64,000 nucleotides of DNA, taken from the NCBI RefSeq assembly GCF_014635025.1, contig NZ_BMCE01000002.1, positions 124,001 to 188,000 of the forward strand, written 5' to 3'. This document shows positions 7,358 to 17,521 of this stretch, in pieces. How positions within the stretch are numbered: the first letter of the stretch is position 1; each line of letters starts with the position of its first letter. The notes beneath the pieces were generated by a model. It was given only the letters and a program-made list of their open reading frames with translations, made no database searches and was not told where the DNA came from. The translations under genes were made by a program, and so were the position numbers. The DNA is from Fictibacillus barbaricus. Its GTDB lineage: Bacteria > Bacillota > Bacilli > Bacillales > Fictibacillaceae.

Positions 7358-8884
7358 TTATCCTTCAATATTAACTACAACATTTTTACCTTTTAACCTT
7401 AGAATAAATGGCACTAAGATCCATAACAGAGAACATACTAGGAAAAATGCTGAGATCGGCTGTTGAATAAATACCGTAAAATCACCATTTGATGTTGTTA
7501 ATGCACGGCGCATATTGTTTTCAATCATCGGTCCCAATACAAGACCAAGTACAAGAGGTGCGAGCGGATAATCGTTCTGTGCTAATAAATATCCAGCTAA
7601 ACCAAACCCTATTAAAAGAAATAGATCAAATGTTGTAGCTTGAACAGCATAGACTCCAAAAACGGATATGGCAATAATGATTGGCAATAAATATTTTGCT
7701 GGTGTTTCAATAATTTTGGCAAAGATTTTAACGAGTGGCATATTTAAGATGAGCAGCATCAGGTTTCCGATAAACATAGAGGCGATTAAGCCCCAGGCAA
7801 CATCAGGATGATCGCTGAATAATAATGGACCTGGCTGAACATTGTACATAATTAGAGCACCCATTAAGATTGCTGTAGTACCAGAGCCAGGGATTCCAAG
7901 AGTTAAGAGCGGGATCATAGCTCCGCCGGAAGCTGCATTGTTAGCGGATTCTGGAGCTGCTACCCCTTCAATGGCTCCTTTCCCAAATTTCTCCGGGTTT
8001 TTACTTAACTTCTTCTCCGCTATATAAGAAAAAAATGAGGCGAGCGTTGCACCCGCGCCAGGTAAGACACCAATAAAAAAACCAAGTAAAGATCCGCGGG
8101 CAATAGGTGCAGCGCTTTGCTTTAAATCAGACCTTGTCGGAACGACTCTGCCCACTTTTGCTATTTTTTCTCCATCCTCTTCTTTGTGAAGAATGGTTTT
8201 AAACACTTCTCCTAGTGCAAACAAACCTACAGCAACGGTTAAAAACTCGAGTCCTCCAAAAAGGACGGGAATATCATATGTGAAACGGGCAACTCCTGAA
8301 ACAGCATCAATTCCAATTGTAGCGAGCAAAAGACCTGTTGCAGTCATCATCCATGCTTTTGTGATCGAGCCGCCTGCAAGGCCGCTGACAGCCGCCAGTC
8401 CTAACAGCATTAACGAAAAATATTCAGCTGGTCCAAACTTTAAGGCCATTTCAGAAAGCGGTTCTGCTAGCAGCACCAAGCCCGCGATAGACACAATTCC
8501 TGCAAAAAAAGAACCGATCGCTGCGATTGATAAGGCTGAACCTGCCCTGCCTTGCTTTGCCATCTGGTAGCCATCAATTGTTGTTACAACTGAAGAAGAT
8601 TCACCGGGTGTGTTCAGCAGAATGGAGGTGGTTGATCCACCATACATAGCTCCGTAGTATACACCTGCTAAAAGGATAATCGAACTAGTTGCAGCTGCTG
8701 ATGGATCCATTCCTCCAGTTAGTGTTGCTGTTACGGGTATTAATAGAGCGACACCGCTCATTGGTCCGATCCCTGGCAATACCCCAACTGCTGTCCCGAT
8801 TAACACACCGATAAAGGCAAAAAATAAATTCTGCGGCTGAATAGCTGTTTGAAATCCTTGTATTAAAAAATCCATTACTCCCAT
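7358..8884 (-). CDS. tctA: tripartite tricarboxylate transporter, large permease TctA
   Basis: The large integral membrane subunit (508 residues, about 12 helices) of a TTT-type, binding-protein-dependent secondary transporter. The two repeated family signatures are visible: GTAVGVLPGIGPMSGVALLI near the N-terminus and FIGVLPGAGATLASFFSYI in the middle. Also present is the GIPGSGTTAIL block. It is preceded by tctB (11-base gap) and tctC, and followed by the kinase. The substrate may be citrate or another tricarboxylate, but TctC proteins are very diverse and this is inference. Confidence 0.92.
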   Translation of the reverse strand: MGVMDFLIQGFQTAIQPQNLFFAFIGVLIGTAVGVLPGIGPMSGVALLIPVTATLTGGMDPSAAATSSIILLAGVYYGAMYGGSTTSILLNTPGESSSVVTTIDGYQMAKQGRAGSALSIAAIGSFFAGIVSIAGLVLLAEPLSEMALKFGPAEYFSLMLLGLAAVSGLAGGSITKAWMMTATGLLLATIGIDAVSGVARFTYDIPVLFGGLEFLTVAVGLFALGEVFKTILHKEEDGEKIAKVGRVVPTRSDLKQSAAPIARGSLLGFFIGVLPGAGATLASFFSYIAEKKLSKNPEKFGKGAIEGVAAPESANNAASGGAMIPLLTLGIPGSGTTAILMGALIMYNVQPGPLLFSDHPDVAWGLIASMFIGNLMLLILNMPLVKIFAKIIETPAKYLLPIIIAISVFGVYAVQATTFDLFLLIGFGLAGYLLAQNDYPLAPLVLGLVLGPMIENNMRRALTTSNGDFTVFIQQPISAFFLVCSLLWILVPFILRLKGKNVVVNIEG

Positions 8885-8895
8885 GCTTTTCCCTC

Positions 8896-9357
8896 CTAAC
8901 TAAACCATACTGGCAATCCTGGCAATGAGCCTTTTAAAACAACTACAAACAAGTAATATACACAGAATGAGAATGAAGCAGCAACAATGCTATTTTTAAT
9001 CCAGTTTCCTTTTTCCATAGCTTGAAACGAAATAAACAAAAATAAGAAGGTACTGATTAAGTAACCGAACATCCCTAAAAAAGCTGCATAGAGAATACTT
9101 GAGACCAAGATGATCAAAAACCTTTTGATCTGTAATGGGTTCTGAGCATTTGGTTGTTTTTGAACGGTCTTTACTGTTTCTAAAAATAATTTCACACTTA
9201 ATAAGATCAGAATTAGTCCTAATAAGAAAGGAAAAACATTGGGACCAATTTCACTGCCATATGCACTGTCTGCAATGTTTCGGCTTTCTAATAAGAAAAC
9301 CGCACCGAGAAGTGCAAAAAGAATACTTGCATATCGGTCAAAACTTCCTGTTCGCAC
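8896..9357 (-). CDS. tctB: tripartite tricarboxylate transporter, small permease TctB
   Basis: A small membrane subunit with four predicted helices, poorly conserved in sequence as usual for TctB. I choose the GTG at 9357 (MRTGSFDRYASILF, 153 residues) because AAAGGAG lies nine bases upstream. An ATG eight codons earlier has no ribosome site and would place that AAAGGAG inside the gene. It sits between tctC and tctA, which fixes its identity. Confidence 0.88.
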   Translation of the reverse strand: MRTGSFDRYASILFALLGAVFLLESRNIADSAYGSEIGPNVFPFLLGLILILLSVKLFLETVKTVQKQPNAQNPLQIKRFLIILVSSILYAAFLGMFGYLISTFLFLFISFQAMEKGNWIKNSIVAASFSFCVYYLFVVVLKGSLPGLPVWFS

Positions 9358-9430
9358 GATGCCCCACTCCTTTAACAACATTATTTATTTTAAAAAATGG
9401 AGAAGTAGTTTTTACTCCTCCATCTTGACT

Positions 9431-10453
9431 CTATTTATTCATGTCTAATGACTTTAATAAGTCTTCTACCTGTTTTTCTTGTTCCTTTAGGAAAGATTCG
9501 AATTCTTTACCATCTTTAAACTCAGATTCCCAGCCGTTTCGTTTTAATTCATCCTGCCATTCCTGACTATCATTTAATTTCTTTAATGTCTTCTCCCAAT
9601 ACGATTTAGCACTATCTGACATTTCTTTAGGGCCAAAAATACCTCTCCATATCGTGAAATCTGCATCAATTCCTTCTTCTTTAAAAGTCGGAATGTCTGC
9701 CAGGTCACCTTTTAAACGCTCAGTCGAAGAAATACCAAGTACCTTTACTTTCCCAGCTTTTAAATATTCTCCAACCGCAGAAGCGTCTGTAGCAATATAA
9801 TCTGCATTTCCACCTAATAAAGCAGCAATGGCTTCCCCGCCGCCATCATAGGAGACATATTTAACTGACTTTGGATCAATATCTGATTTGAAAGCGGGTA
9901 AAACGGCTACTAGATGATCCATAGAACCTGGTGCAGATCCTCCGGCAGCAGTTACTGACTTTGGATCCTTTTTTACTGCATCCATCAATTCTTTAAGGTT
10001 GTTATATTTTGAATCAGCTTTTACAACGATTGCACCAAAATCCTTGGTTAACTGTGCAAGCGGTGTAGTGTCTTGATATCCGTATGGACTGTTTCCTTCC
10101 TTCTTAAGATTATTGATTAAAATTGGAGGGGAGTTGACGTATAGTTTATAATCATCCTTTTTGTGCTGTGTTGCGTATTCTGCTAAATAAACAGCTCCTC
10201 CTCCACCTGGTTTGTTCTCAACAGTTAGTGTCTGATCCACTAATTTTGCTTCCCCGAGCACTTTCGTTAAGGAACGAGCAGTTAGATCCCACCCGCCACC
10301 AGCTCCAGATGGTGCAACAACTGTTATCGCTTTTTTGGGATAATCAGAATCCCCTGTATTGGTTCCTCCAGATCCTGAAGTACTGCAAGCGGTTAATGAA
10401 GTCATTAATACGCCAGCTAATAACCAATTTTTCCATTTTACGTTCTTCATCAT
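9431..10453 (-). CDS. tctC: tripartite tricarboxylate transporter substrate-binding lipoprotein TctC
   Basis: The extracytoplasmic solute receptor of the transporter. The 340-residue protein has a lipoprotein signal: a basic N-terminus, a hydrophobic core and the lipobox LTAC with Cys23, followed by a Gly/Ser-rich linker. The mature part begins YPKKAITVVAPSGAGGGWDL, the Bug/TctC N-terminal pattern, and contains VENKPGGGGAV. The ribosome site GGGAGG serves ATG 10453 (3-base spacing) or, more comfortably, ATG 10450. First gene of the tctCBA-kinase-regulator operon, with a cre site about 20 bases upstream. Confidence 0.92.
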   Translation of the reverse strand: MMKNVKWKNWLLAGVLMTSLTACSTSGSGGTNTGDSDYPKKAITVVAPSGAGGGWDLTARSLTKVLGEAKLVDQTLTVENKPGGGGAVYLAEYATQHKKDDYKLYVNSPPILINNLKKEGNSPYGYQDTTPLAQLTKDFGAIVVKADSKYNNLKELMDAVKKDPKSVTAAGGSAPGSMDHLVAVLPAFKSDIDPKSVKYVSYDGGGEAIAALLGGNADYIATDASAVGEYLKAGKVKVLGISSTERLKGDLADIPTFKEEGIDADFTIWRGIFGPKEMSDSAKSYWEKTLKKLNDSQEWQDELKRNGWESEFKDGKEFESFLKEQEKQVEDLLKSLDMNK

Positions 10454-10472
10454 GTACCTCCCATTAATTAAA

Positions 10473-10486
10473 TGATAGCGCTTTCA
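10473..10486 (-). promoter_or_regulatory. CcpA cre operator upstream of tctC
   Basis: The minus strand reads TGAAAGCGCTATCA, a full match to the cre consensus TGWAARCGYTWNCW. It lies about 20 bases before the tctC start, so bound CcpA would block transcription or its elongation. This predicts carbon catabolite repression of the tct operon. Confidence 0.8.
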
Positions 10487-10574
10487 CAATCCTTTTTATC
10501 ATCCTATCACCCTTGTACGAAATTGGAAGATTAACCACATAAAGAGCGTTTTGTTCATAAAGTTCATGAAAAAA

Positions 10575-10603
10575 GACCCCTGAATATTCAATATTCAGAG
10601 GTC
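10575..10603 (-). terminator. terminator of speD
   Basis: GACC-CTGAATATT pairs with AATATTCAG-GGTC around one central base, and the minus strand continues with TTTTTT. It lies just past the speD stop. Confidence 0.8.
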
Positions 10604-10612
10604 GTACACATC

Positions 10613-11434
10613 TTATAGGTGATTTGGAGGATTAATATTTCTACCATAGAAGATTTCATCCATTTCCGCTTTTATTCGTTTAGAAATTTGCTTTGCGCTT
10701 TCGGTGTCTAGTGAATCTTTTGTGTAACCAAATAAATAATTATTAAGTTCAAAATCCTTTAACCTGCATTTTGTGTGAAAAATATTTTCTTGATAGATAT
10801 TCGTATCAATCATGTCGTAAGTATTTTTAATATCGTCAGAAAGATAATTTTGTATGGAATTAATATCATGATCGATAAATAACTTTTGGCCTTTAATATC
10901 GCGTGTAAACCCTCTTACTCTATAATCCATTGTTACGATATCCATATCAAATGAATTGATTAGGTGATTTAATGCTTTTAGTGGCGAGATCTCACCGCAT
11001 GTAGATACATCAATATCTGCTCGAAACGTACTGATTCCTTCCTCTGGATGAAATTCGGGATACGTATGTACAGTAAGATGACTTTTATCAAGCTGCATAA
11101 CAACGGATTCCGGCATTGCTGTAGCTGAGTCTTCGAATGAATCTGTTGGTACTTCCACAATGGGCCCTTCAGAAACAAGAACGGTTACACTAGCTCCCTG
11201 TGGCACATAATCTTGTTTGGCAACGTTTAAAACATGAGCCCCTATAGTATCAGAAACAGTCTGCAGAATATTAGTAAGCCTTTCTGCGTTATACTGTTCA
11301 TCAATATATTCGATGTATGCTTCCCGTTCTTCTTTTGTTTTTGTAAAGCATACATCATACAAATTAAAGCTTAAAGACTTTGTCAGGTTATTAAATCCGT
11401 GTAATGTAATACGTTGGTCTCGTGAAATGGTCAT
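10613..11434 (-). CDS. speD: S-adenosylmethionine decarboxylase proenzyme, E. coli (class 1A) type
   Basis: Makes decarboxylated AdoMet, the aminopropyl donor for spermidine. The proenzyme cleaves itself to create a pyruvoyl group. The 273-residue length and sequence match the long enterobacterial type: [13 protein letters not shown] at the start, [13 protein letters not shown] with the self-cleavage Ser118, [14 protein letters not shown] with Cys146, and [12 protein letters not shown]-like end blocks. Bacillus subtilis uses a short class 1B enzyme, so the long form is notable here. RBS AAGGGG lies eight bases before the ATG. No spermidine synthase gene is adjacent. Confidence 0.92.
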   Translation of the reverse strand: MTISRDQRITLHGFNNLTKSLSFNLYDVCFTKTKEEREAYIEYIDEQYNAERLTNILQTVSDTIGAHVLNVAKQDYVPQGASVTVLVSEGPIVEVPTDSFEDSATAMPESVVMQLDKSHLTVHTYPEFHPEEGISTFRADIDVSTCGEISPLKALNHLINSFDMDIVTMDYRVRGFTRDIKGQKLFIDHDINSIQNYLSDDIKNTYDMIDTNIYQENIFHTKCRLKDFELNNYLFGYTKDSLDTESAKQISKRIKAEMDEIFYGRNINPPNHL

Positions 11435-11558
11435 ATCTGATTCCCCTTATGATTAGACGTACGTGATCAGTATTCGAAACTTAAATATTTCTATAATACC
11501 CATATCCGCTTTATAAAAAACGGGTGATCGTATAACAGAAATCAAAATGAATGAAAAA

Positions 11559-11584
11559 AACAGCAGGAAGAGTCTCCAGCTGTT
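11559..11584. terminator. hairpin terminator after the MFS gene
   Basis: AACAGC-GGA and TCC-GCTGTT arms with A-runs on the left and T-runs on the right. The U-tract is good for the minus-strand MFS gene, and the element could work both ways. Confidence 0.7.
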
Positions 11585-11586
11585 TT

Positions 11587-12837
11587 TTAGGATTTTTGTA
11601 GCTCTGTTGGCGGTACAGATCTTTGTCTGATCATTGGCAGCATCGTTAGAATACCAAGGGCAAATAATAATGCAGCCCCTTCAAACATTACAACAAGTGA
11701 GAATGTTTCTTTTAGCCATCCGCTTATGGACATTGTTATAACCATAGCCCCCATAAACAGAGGATTTAATATCCCGTTCACACGCCCAATGAATTTTGAT
11801 TCCGTACTCTGCAAAATTAAGGTATTGATACCAATGTGAATGCATGGCATGAATAGACCGCTTAGAAATTCTGCTGATAGTGTTAACCAGAATTGATTAG
11901 AGATCCCCATGATCATAAATCCTAATGCACTTGCACCCATACCAAGTGCCAGCAGAAGCTGAGGCTTCACCTTGCTTGCAATCCCGATCGTTAATCCCCC
12001 ACCCAAGATCATTCCTGCACCAAAAGCAGCCATAAGCCATTGCAATTGTTCTTTAGGAAGTCCAAGCTGTTCTGTAACTAAAAAGACAGTTAACGGCTGT
12101 GTTAAGCCTAATGCTAATCCGGCTACAGCAAAACATGCCCCAAGAAGAGTCAATGATCTTCTGCTGAGCACGTAACTGAATCCTTGTTTCATCTCCGCCC
12201 AGATGGAGGTTTTTTCCTCGGTTTTCTCTACTTCTTCATCTGGTGGGAGGAACATGAGGATAACAGCTGATAATACGAAAGCTATTCCCATGATTCCGAT
12301 TGCTGCATTGATGCCAAATTGCTGATATACGTAAGTACCAACGATAGGACCGAGAATCATGAATATAGCGAATAGTGTTTGATACATAGACATCCCGAGC
12401 TGGACCATCTCTTCAGGAACATGAATCTTGAACAGCTTCATACCGCTCGGCTGTGAGAATTGAGATAAGATCGACGATACAAGTGTGGCAAAAAATATTA
12501 CTTTCCAGCTTCCAAACAAGAGGGTTAATAGTACAACAAAAATGGAAGCTCCACTCAATAGATCACACCAGATCATCGTTTTCTTTGGTTTCCATCTGTC
12601 AGCAAACGTGCCCCCTATAAAAGAGAACAGAAAAATTGGGGCAAACTCTGCTACTGATATTAAAGATACAGCGATTGGATCTTCGTTGGTTTTCTCAATA
12701 ACGTACAAAAGAATCGAATAGTTACGCACCCAGATTCCAATTTGTAAAAAGAATACCGAAAAAAGAATCGTTCTGATCACTTTGTTTTGAAATAGCTCCC
12801 CCATTGATATTTTGGATTTACTTTGTTCTGCTTCCAC
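11587..12837 (-). CDS. MFS transporter (MFS_3-like exporter)
   Basis: A 416-residue, 12-helix major facilitator protein. Visible family marks are the loop 2-3 motif GGTFADRWKPKKTM, the N-terminal pattern NKVIRTILFSVFFLQIGIW, and a long cytoplasmic middle loop (DEEVEKTEEKTSIWAEMKQG) followed by the second six helices. This arrangement is typical of the enterobactin-exporter/macrolide-efflux-like MFS_3 group in Bacillus. The substrate is not predictable. It stands alone between terminators, 30 bases from the large membrane protein gene upstream and possibly co-transcribed with it. Confidence 0.82.
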   Translation of the reverse strand: MEAEQSKSKISMGELFQNKVIRTILFSVFFLQIGIWVRNYSILLYVIEKTNEDPIAVSLISVAEFAPIFLFSFIGGTFADRWKPKKTMIWCDLLSGASIFVVLLTLLFGSWKVIFFATLVSSILSQFSQPSGMKLFKIHVPEEMVQLGMSMYQTLFAIFMILGPIVGTYVYQQFGINAAIGIMGIAFVLSAVILMFLPPDEEVEKTEEKTSIWAEMKQGFSYVLSRRSLTLLGACFAVAGLALGLTQPLTVFLVTEQLGLPKEQLQWLMAAFGAGMILGGGLTIGIASKVKPQLLLALGMGASALGFMIMGISNQFWLTLSAEFLSGLFMPCIHIGINTLILQSTESKFIGRVNGILNPLFMGAMVITMSISGWLKETFSLVVMFEGAALLFALGILTMLPMIRQRSVPPTELQKS

Positions 12838-12867
12838 CTAAAAATTCCTCCCTTTACGATGAGGTGC

Positions 12868-15800
12868 TTACTTCCATTCACCAAACCAAATATTCCATCT
12901 ATTTAAAAGTATATCCTTTAATGGTGGATTTTCCATTCCTTTTTGTTTTTTAAATTCATTATAACTAGCAAAACCGATCAGTAAGATTCCGGTCAATAGC
13001 AGATAAACCCACCATGGCATTTTGCCCCAATATGGACGAGTTTGAATCAGAACATTCAAGAGTAAAACGATCAAACCTGTAAAGAAGTAACTCTTCTGTT
13101 TTGAGATAAACCCATAAATAATACTAATAAATGATAAGGTGCCAAGTATGATGGCATCCATAACTTGATAACTTTGCATTGCATCGATCATTAATGTAAT
13201 TCCAATCATTCCAAGCAAGAAATATTGAATTATATTAGCTGTTCGCTCAGGCAGTTCCCATGTTTTTCTTGTAATCACATAACTTAAAGCAATCCAAGGC
13301 AGTACATTGAGCTCTGTTTGAATAATCTCTGCTATTTCAAACTGATCCATAAACGAATAATAGGCGAAAAGAACAAACAAACTTGATAGAGTTTGAAGTA
13401 TTCTTTTTCCAATTGGCACATCCTTGAATCGTCTTGCATGCACATAAAAAAGTACAGCAATCAGAATTAAACCGATTGTTGCTATCATGTATTCAGAACG
13501 GCTCAGTCCGGTAAATACATAAATAATACCGAATACAGCAAAAAAATCAATCTGAACAATAAAAGACTTGAAATAAAGTTGTTTAAAATAATAAATTCCT
13601 GCAAGCGATATCAATATCCCTGCCATAAACCAAATAATTGAATTAAGATCTTGAGAGATTCTGTATACGATTAACATCTCGTCTAGATCAATCATCAAGT
13701 AACCTAGAATCATGACAGATGCATATTTCCAGTACCCCTTTAATGACTGATAGAAAAGAATAAAACCTACTAAGATAGCAGCATGTAAAAGTAGATAAAG
13801 ATCATTCGTGACACGGCTCGTCATATATTCTCCAAGGAAAATCAGTGAAAACGGAACGACATAAAGTTGCAGCCGCTGCTTCCACTCTTTATTCAATAGG
13901 AAATATAGACCGACAAGAATAACGCTGTAAATCACTGGTCCTTCGTTTGAAAGCCATTCTTTTATCGCATAATGGAAACCTATAGCTAACAGTGTTAATC
14001 CTGCGTAATAATTAAATCTAATTTCATATTCTATACGTGTACGGAACATGTAGAGGCCATACAGAAAAGCAATAAGTAAATATGGTATAGCTGCTCCAGT
14101 AATCAATAAACAATAAATAAACGTTAATAAAATAACTAAATGAGACACAGCTTTAATAGGGTATTCACTTTTATAATCAATCCGCTGAAAAACTTCCCCA
14201 CTCACAAACAACATATATGAAATCAAGATATACACATATGTAGATGGCTCTTCTGTTAATAAAAGACCAAGTAGCTGTGCGGTATAGTACAATGCAAAAA
14301 ACAATCCAATCTGAATTCCTGCATACCCTGCTTTTAGTTTGAAGTGCTGAGTGAAAAACCATAAAACTACCATTAATAAAACAGACGATAACAATTTAAC
14401 CCATGTTATATCTCCACCGAATGAGATATCAAGAAAATTTAAGACTGTCGTTACAGTTGCGGTTGAAATAAAAGTTGCAGAGAATCGCTCACGTTTCTTT
14501 TGCCAAATATAGATGACTAATAATGTAATGCACCCTGCTATCATTGATAATGATAAAGTGGGTTCTGGCAGAAACTTCATTCCTAAAAAGAAGATCGAAA
14601 AAAATAAAAACGAAGGAATCAGCCAAGCTGTAATCTGTTTTTCTTTTACACTTCCTATTAAGAAATGACGAATAGAAAGTACGGTTAAGATGACAGAAAC
14701 TACACTTGCCTGCCCATAGTGTTCAGTTAAAGAGGTTAATAGAAAACTAAGCAGTGCACATCCGCCTCCAACAAAAAGACTGGATCTGTGCAAAGGATTA
14801 AGGAATTGCCCAATCGTATAAGAAAGAACGGCTGATATCCCAATCGCTAAACTAATATAGTCTACATAGGTTTTACTCATCAAATGATACACTTCCATAA
14901 ATGCACATATGAGATAAAAAGGAGCCAAGTATTTAAAGAATGAAAATGTTGAGTGGTAACTTAAATAAATAAAATTGGATGCTAGCACCAAGTAACCTAG
15001 CAGAAGCCATACACTGCCTTCTCCTATGGATAACAGGATACCCTCGAAAGTTATATATAAGAATGCAAGAATCGAAATGGCCCCATTGGCCATTTGGTAA
15101 TAAGAATGCAGCTTTTGATCCGAAAACTTTCCAACCAGAAGTAAAACAAGTGGTACGATAACGACTAGTAATAAATGATATTCAATTAATATAGAGTTTT
15201 GAATCAGTTGATACAGTCCGTATGTGATAAATCCAATAAATAATAGCTCGTATTCTTTTCTTTGATTAACCATCCTCATCGCTAAATATAAAACAGCAGT
15301 TAAAATGATATTGAAACTTTGATAAAGTTGGTTTTCAAAGATAATAAGAATAAAAACAGTTGATAGAATAAGATTCGCTTGTATAAACACAGGTAATATT
15401 TTTAAAAATATGTTTTGACTTTTAGTTCTTTTAACGTGATATAGAACAATAAACGCTACATTTCCTAAGGCATAGACAAAATAAAAAGTTTCTTTTGTCA
15501 AACTAAATGACAATATTAAATACGCATACCCAATCGCACTTGCAATAAAAGTTAACCAACTAAATAACCTTGACTGAAAGTACGTGCCAAAACAAAAATA
15601 AATCGGAATACAAACTACTGTTGTAAGGACACCTAAAACATATCTTCCCTCACCGTAAAAACTGAGCCATACACCAAATAACTGAAAAAACCCTGCTGAA
15701 AGAACAGTTATAGGGATGAACAGTGCAAACAGAACAAAGAATGTAAAAGCCGTTTTTCTTATTTGAAGTATTCTCTCGGAAAGCGCACCTAAACCCCCGA

Positions 15801-16176
15801 ATAAAATAGCGATACCTCCAACAAGCATCGTTTTGGTTAACGAACTAAAAACTTCCCAATTGCTTGTTGCAAGAGTAAGCCCTCCTAACAAAAGAAGGAT
15901 TACTCCCGCTGCCATGAGTGTTGTAATATTTCTCTCTCTTCTTTGTTCAGGAGTTATTTCGACTCTTGGTTTCGGTACTATTACAGGTTTTACAGGCTTT
16001 GGCTTTGGTTCTGGAATAATTGTTTCTGTCAGTTCCATTGCTTCTATTATCTCTTTTCTCCGCAGATCATCTCTAAATCTGTAATAGCCATCAAGAACGG
16101 TAATGTAATCTTTTTCTTTTACATATCCACCATCTTTTAACTCGTTTAGATCTCTTATAAATCTGGACTGGTCCAT
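12868..16176 (-). CDS. large polytopic membrane protein, unknown function
   Basis: A 1102-residue protein. The first 80 residues are soluble and helical (RFIRDLNELKDGGYVKEKDY, then a Pro/Lys-rich linker PKPKPVKPVIVPKPR). After that come some 30 or more hydrophobic helices to the C-terminus, ending in NRWNIWFGEWK. The soluble N-terminus followed by many helices recalls DUF2157/DUF2339-type proteins, but I do not recognise a named family. I start at the ATG at 16176 because GGAGG lies seven or eight bases upstream; the frame extends 21 codons further without support. No catalytic motif is seen. Confidence 0.75.
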   Translation of the reverse strand: MDQSRFIRDLNELKDGGYVKEKDYITVLDGYYRFRDDLRRKEIIEAMELTETIIPEPKPKPVKPVIVPKPRVEITPEQRRERNITTLMAAGVILLLLGGLTLATSNWEVFSSLTKTMLVGGIAILFGGLGALSERILQIRKTAFTFFVLFALFIPITVLSAGFFQLFGVWLSFYGEGRYVLGVLTTVVCIPIYFCFGTYFQSRLFSWLTFIASAIGYAYLILSFSLTKETFYFVYALGNVAFIVLYHVKRTKSQNIFLKILPVFIQANLILSTVFILIIFENQLYQSFNIILTAVLYLAMRMVNQRKEYELLFIGFITYGLYQLIQNSILIEYHLLLVVIVPLVLLLVGKFSDQKLHSYYQMANGAISILAFLYITFEGILLSIGEGSVWLLLGYLVLASNFIYLSYHSTFSFFKYLAPFYLICAFMEVYHLMSKTYVDYISLAIGISAVLSYTIGQFLNPLHRSSLFVGGGCALLSFLLTSLTEHYGQASVVSVILTVLSIRHFLIGSVKEKQITAWLIPSFLFFSIFFLGMKFLPEPTLSLSMIAGCITLLVIYIWQKKRERFSATFISTATVTTVLNFLDISFGGDITWVKLLSSVLLMVVLWFFTQHFKLKAGYAGIQIGLFFALYYTAQLLGLLLTEEPSTYVYILISYMLFVSGEVFQRIDYKSEYPIKAVSHLVILLTFIYCLLITGAAIPYLLIAFLYGLYMFRTRIEYEIRFNYYAGLTLLAIGFHYAIKEWLSNEGPVIYSVILVGLYFLLNKEWKQRLQLYVVPFSLIFLGEYMTSRVTNDLYLLLHAAILVGFILFYQSLKGYWKYASVMILGYLMIDLDEMLIVYRISQDLNSIIWFMAGILISLAGIYYFKQLYFKSFIVQIDFFAVFGIIYVFTGLSRSEYMIATIGLILIAVLFYVHARRFKDVPIGKRILQTLSSLFVLFAYYSFMDQFEIAEIIQTELNVLPWIALSYVITRKTWELPERTANIIQYFLLGMIGITLMIDAMQSYQVMDAIILGTLSFISIIYGFISKQKSYFFTGLIVLLLNVLIQTRPYWGKMPWWVYLLLTGILLIGFASYNEFKKQKGMENPPLKDILLNRWNIWFGEWK

Positions 16177-16413
16177 TCTATAGCCTCCTAGAAAAACCCC
16201 TCTGTTGAATGTATGTAACAAAAAGAAAAGAGATAACATGCGTTACCTCTTTCTAATAACTCATTTATCATAGTAATAATTTTACATTAATTCCAATTAT
16301 CTGTCACTACAACACTGGTAAAAAATAACTTGCAAGGCCATCTTTCATTTTGGAAAAACAAATTTATGTGAATACTGTTAGAGCAAAAATGTTCTCATGA
16401 AGGTGGGTCAAAA

Positions 16414-17433
16414 ATGGATCGGATCTACTCCGTTGACTATATTAAATTTTACGCCATTTTTGCTGTAGTTGTTATACATGTCTTTCCTTTAGATGGATTT
16501 ACCGGTTATTTTGTTATCGATAATATGGCTAGGTTTGCTGTTCCATTTTTCTTTGCTGCTTCTGGCTATTTTTTTGCTCTAAAGATACAACGGGAGGAGG
16601 TCCCTTTTCTTTATTTTAAAAACTTTATAATAAAGCTGGTGAAACTATATGTTGTTTGGCTTATTTTTTATGTGAGCTATGATGTTTTGTTCATCCTATT
16701 AGATAGTGTTAATGTTCAGGAGAAACTAATCACATATTTTAAACAAATTACATTCCTAAACCTTCTTTATTATGGAAAAGGAACTAGCGGATATCAGTTG
16801 TGGTTTCTAACAGCACTGATTTGGTCTATGATCACAGTTTTTATATTTATAAAGTTAAAACAAATCAATGTATTATTTTTCATTAGTTTTGTTTTAAACC
16901 TACTTGGACTTTTCGGACAAGCGTACACGATGTTTTATAAATTTCCCATTAGCAGCACACGTGATGCAGCATATTTTGGTTTGTTCTATACAACACTGGG
17001 TGTATTGTTTGCGCTAAATAGTCGTCTTAGCAGCCTGAATAAATTAAGCGGACGCATTTTTTTAGGGTTAGCCCTTATCGGTCTATTTGTACAAGCCATG
17101 GAAGGGTTTATCTTGGATAAGATTCTATCCGGGAGTCATGGTGAATACTACTTCTCAACGATTCTTTTAACTGCTTTTCTGTTTTTGTTTGCACTAAATT
17201 ATAAGAAGTTAGGAAAAGGCTTATACATAACAAAAGTAGGTGCTAATGCTTTAGGCATATACATCATTCATGTGTTTTACTTAGATCTGTTTAATAAGTT
17301 CATTAAATTTATAGACTTGAAACATCTGTCAGAGAACTTTATTTGGAATGTGGGTTATTCCATTTTCTTATTCACCATTTCTTACTTAACATATGATTAT
17401 CTTCAAAAAATAAAACGCGGCATACTACAGTAA
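16414..17433 (+). CDS. membrane acyltransferase (acyltransferase 3 family)
   Basis: A 339-residue integral membrane O-acyltransferase. The N-terminal block is typical: YIKFYAIFAVVVIHVFP contains the conserved His of the family, followed by MARFAVPFFFAASGYFFALK. About ten helices are present, ending in a short basic tail. Such enzymes acetylate or succinylate sugars in cell-wall polymers or secreted glycans. No sugar-nucleotide genes are adjacent, so the acceptor is unknown. RBS AGGTGGG precedes the ATG. Confidence 0.85.
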   Translation: MDRIYSVDYIKFYAIFAVVVIHVFPLDGFTGYFVIDNMARFAVPFFFAASGYFFALKIQREEVPFLYFKNFIIKLVKLYVVWLIFYVSYDVLFILLDSVNVQEKLITYFKQITFLNLLYYGKGTSGYQLWFLTALIWSMITVFIFIKLKQINVLFFISFVLNLLGLFGQAYTMFYKFPISSTRDAAYFGLFYTTLGVLFALNSRLSSLNKLSGRIFLGLALIGLFVQAMEGFILDKILSGSHGEYYFSTILLTAFLFLFALNYKKLGKGLYITKVGANALGIYIIHVFYLDLFNKFIKFIDLKHLSENFIWNVGYSIFLFTISYLTYDYLQKIKRGILQ

Positions 17434-17521
17434 AAGTTCCTCTCACCCCTTCTTTTTCTCATCATATCCTGTATTACATGACGAAAGGGCTAATCACCCA
17501 TTTCACAGGGGAGGAATACAG

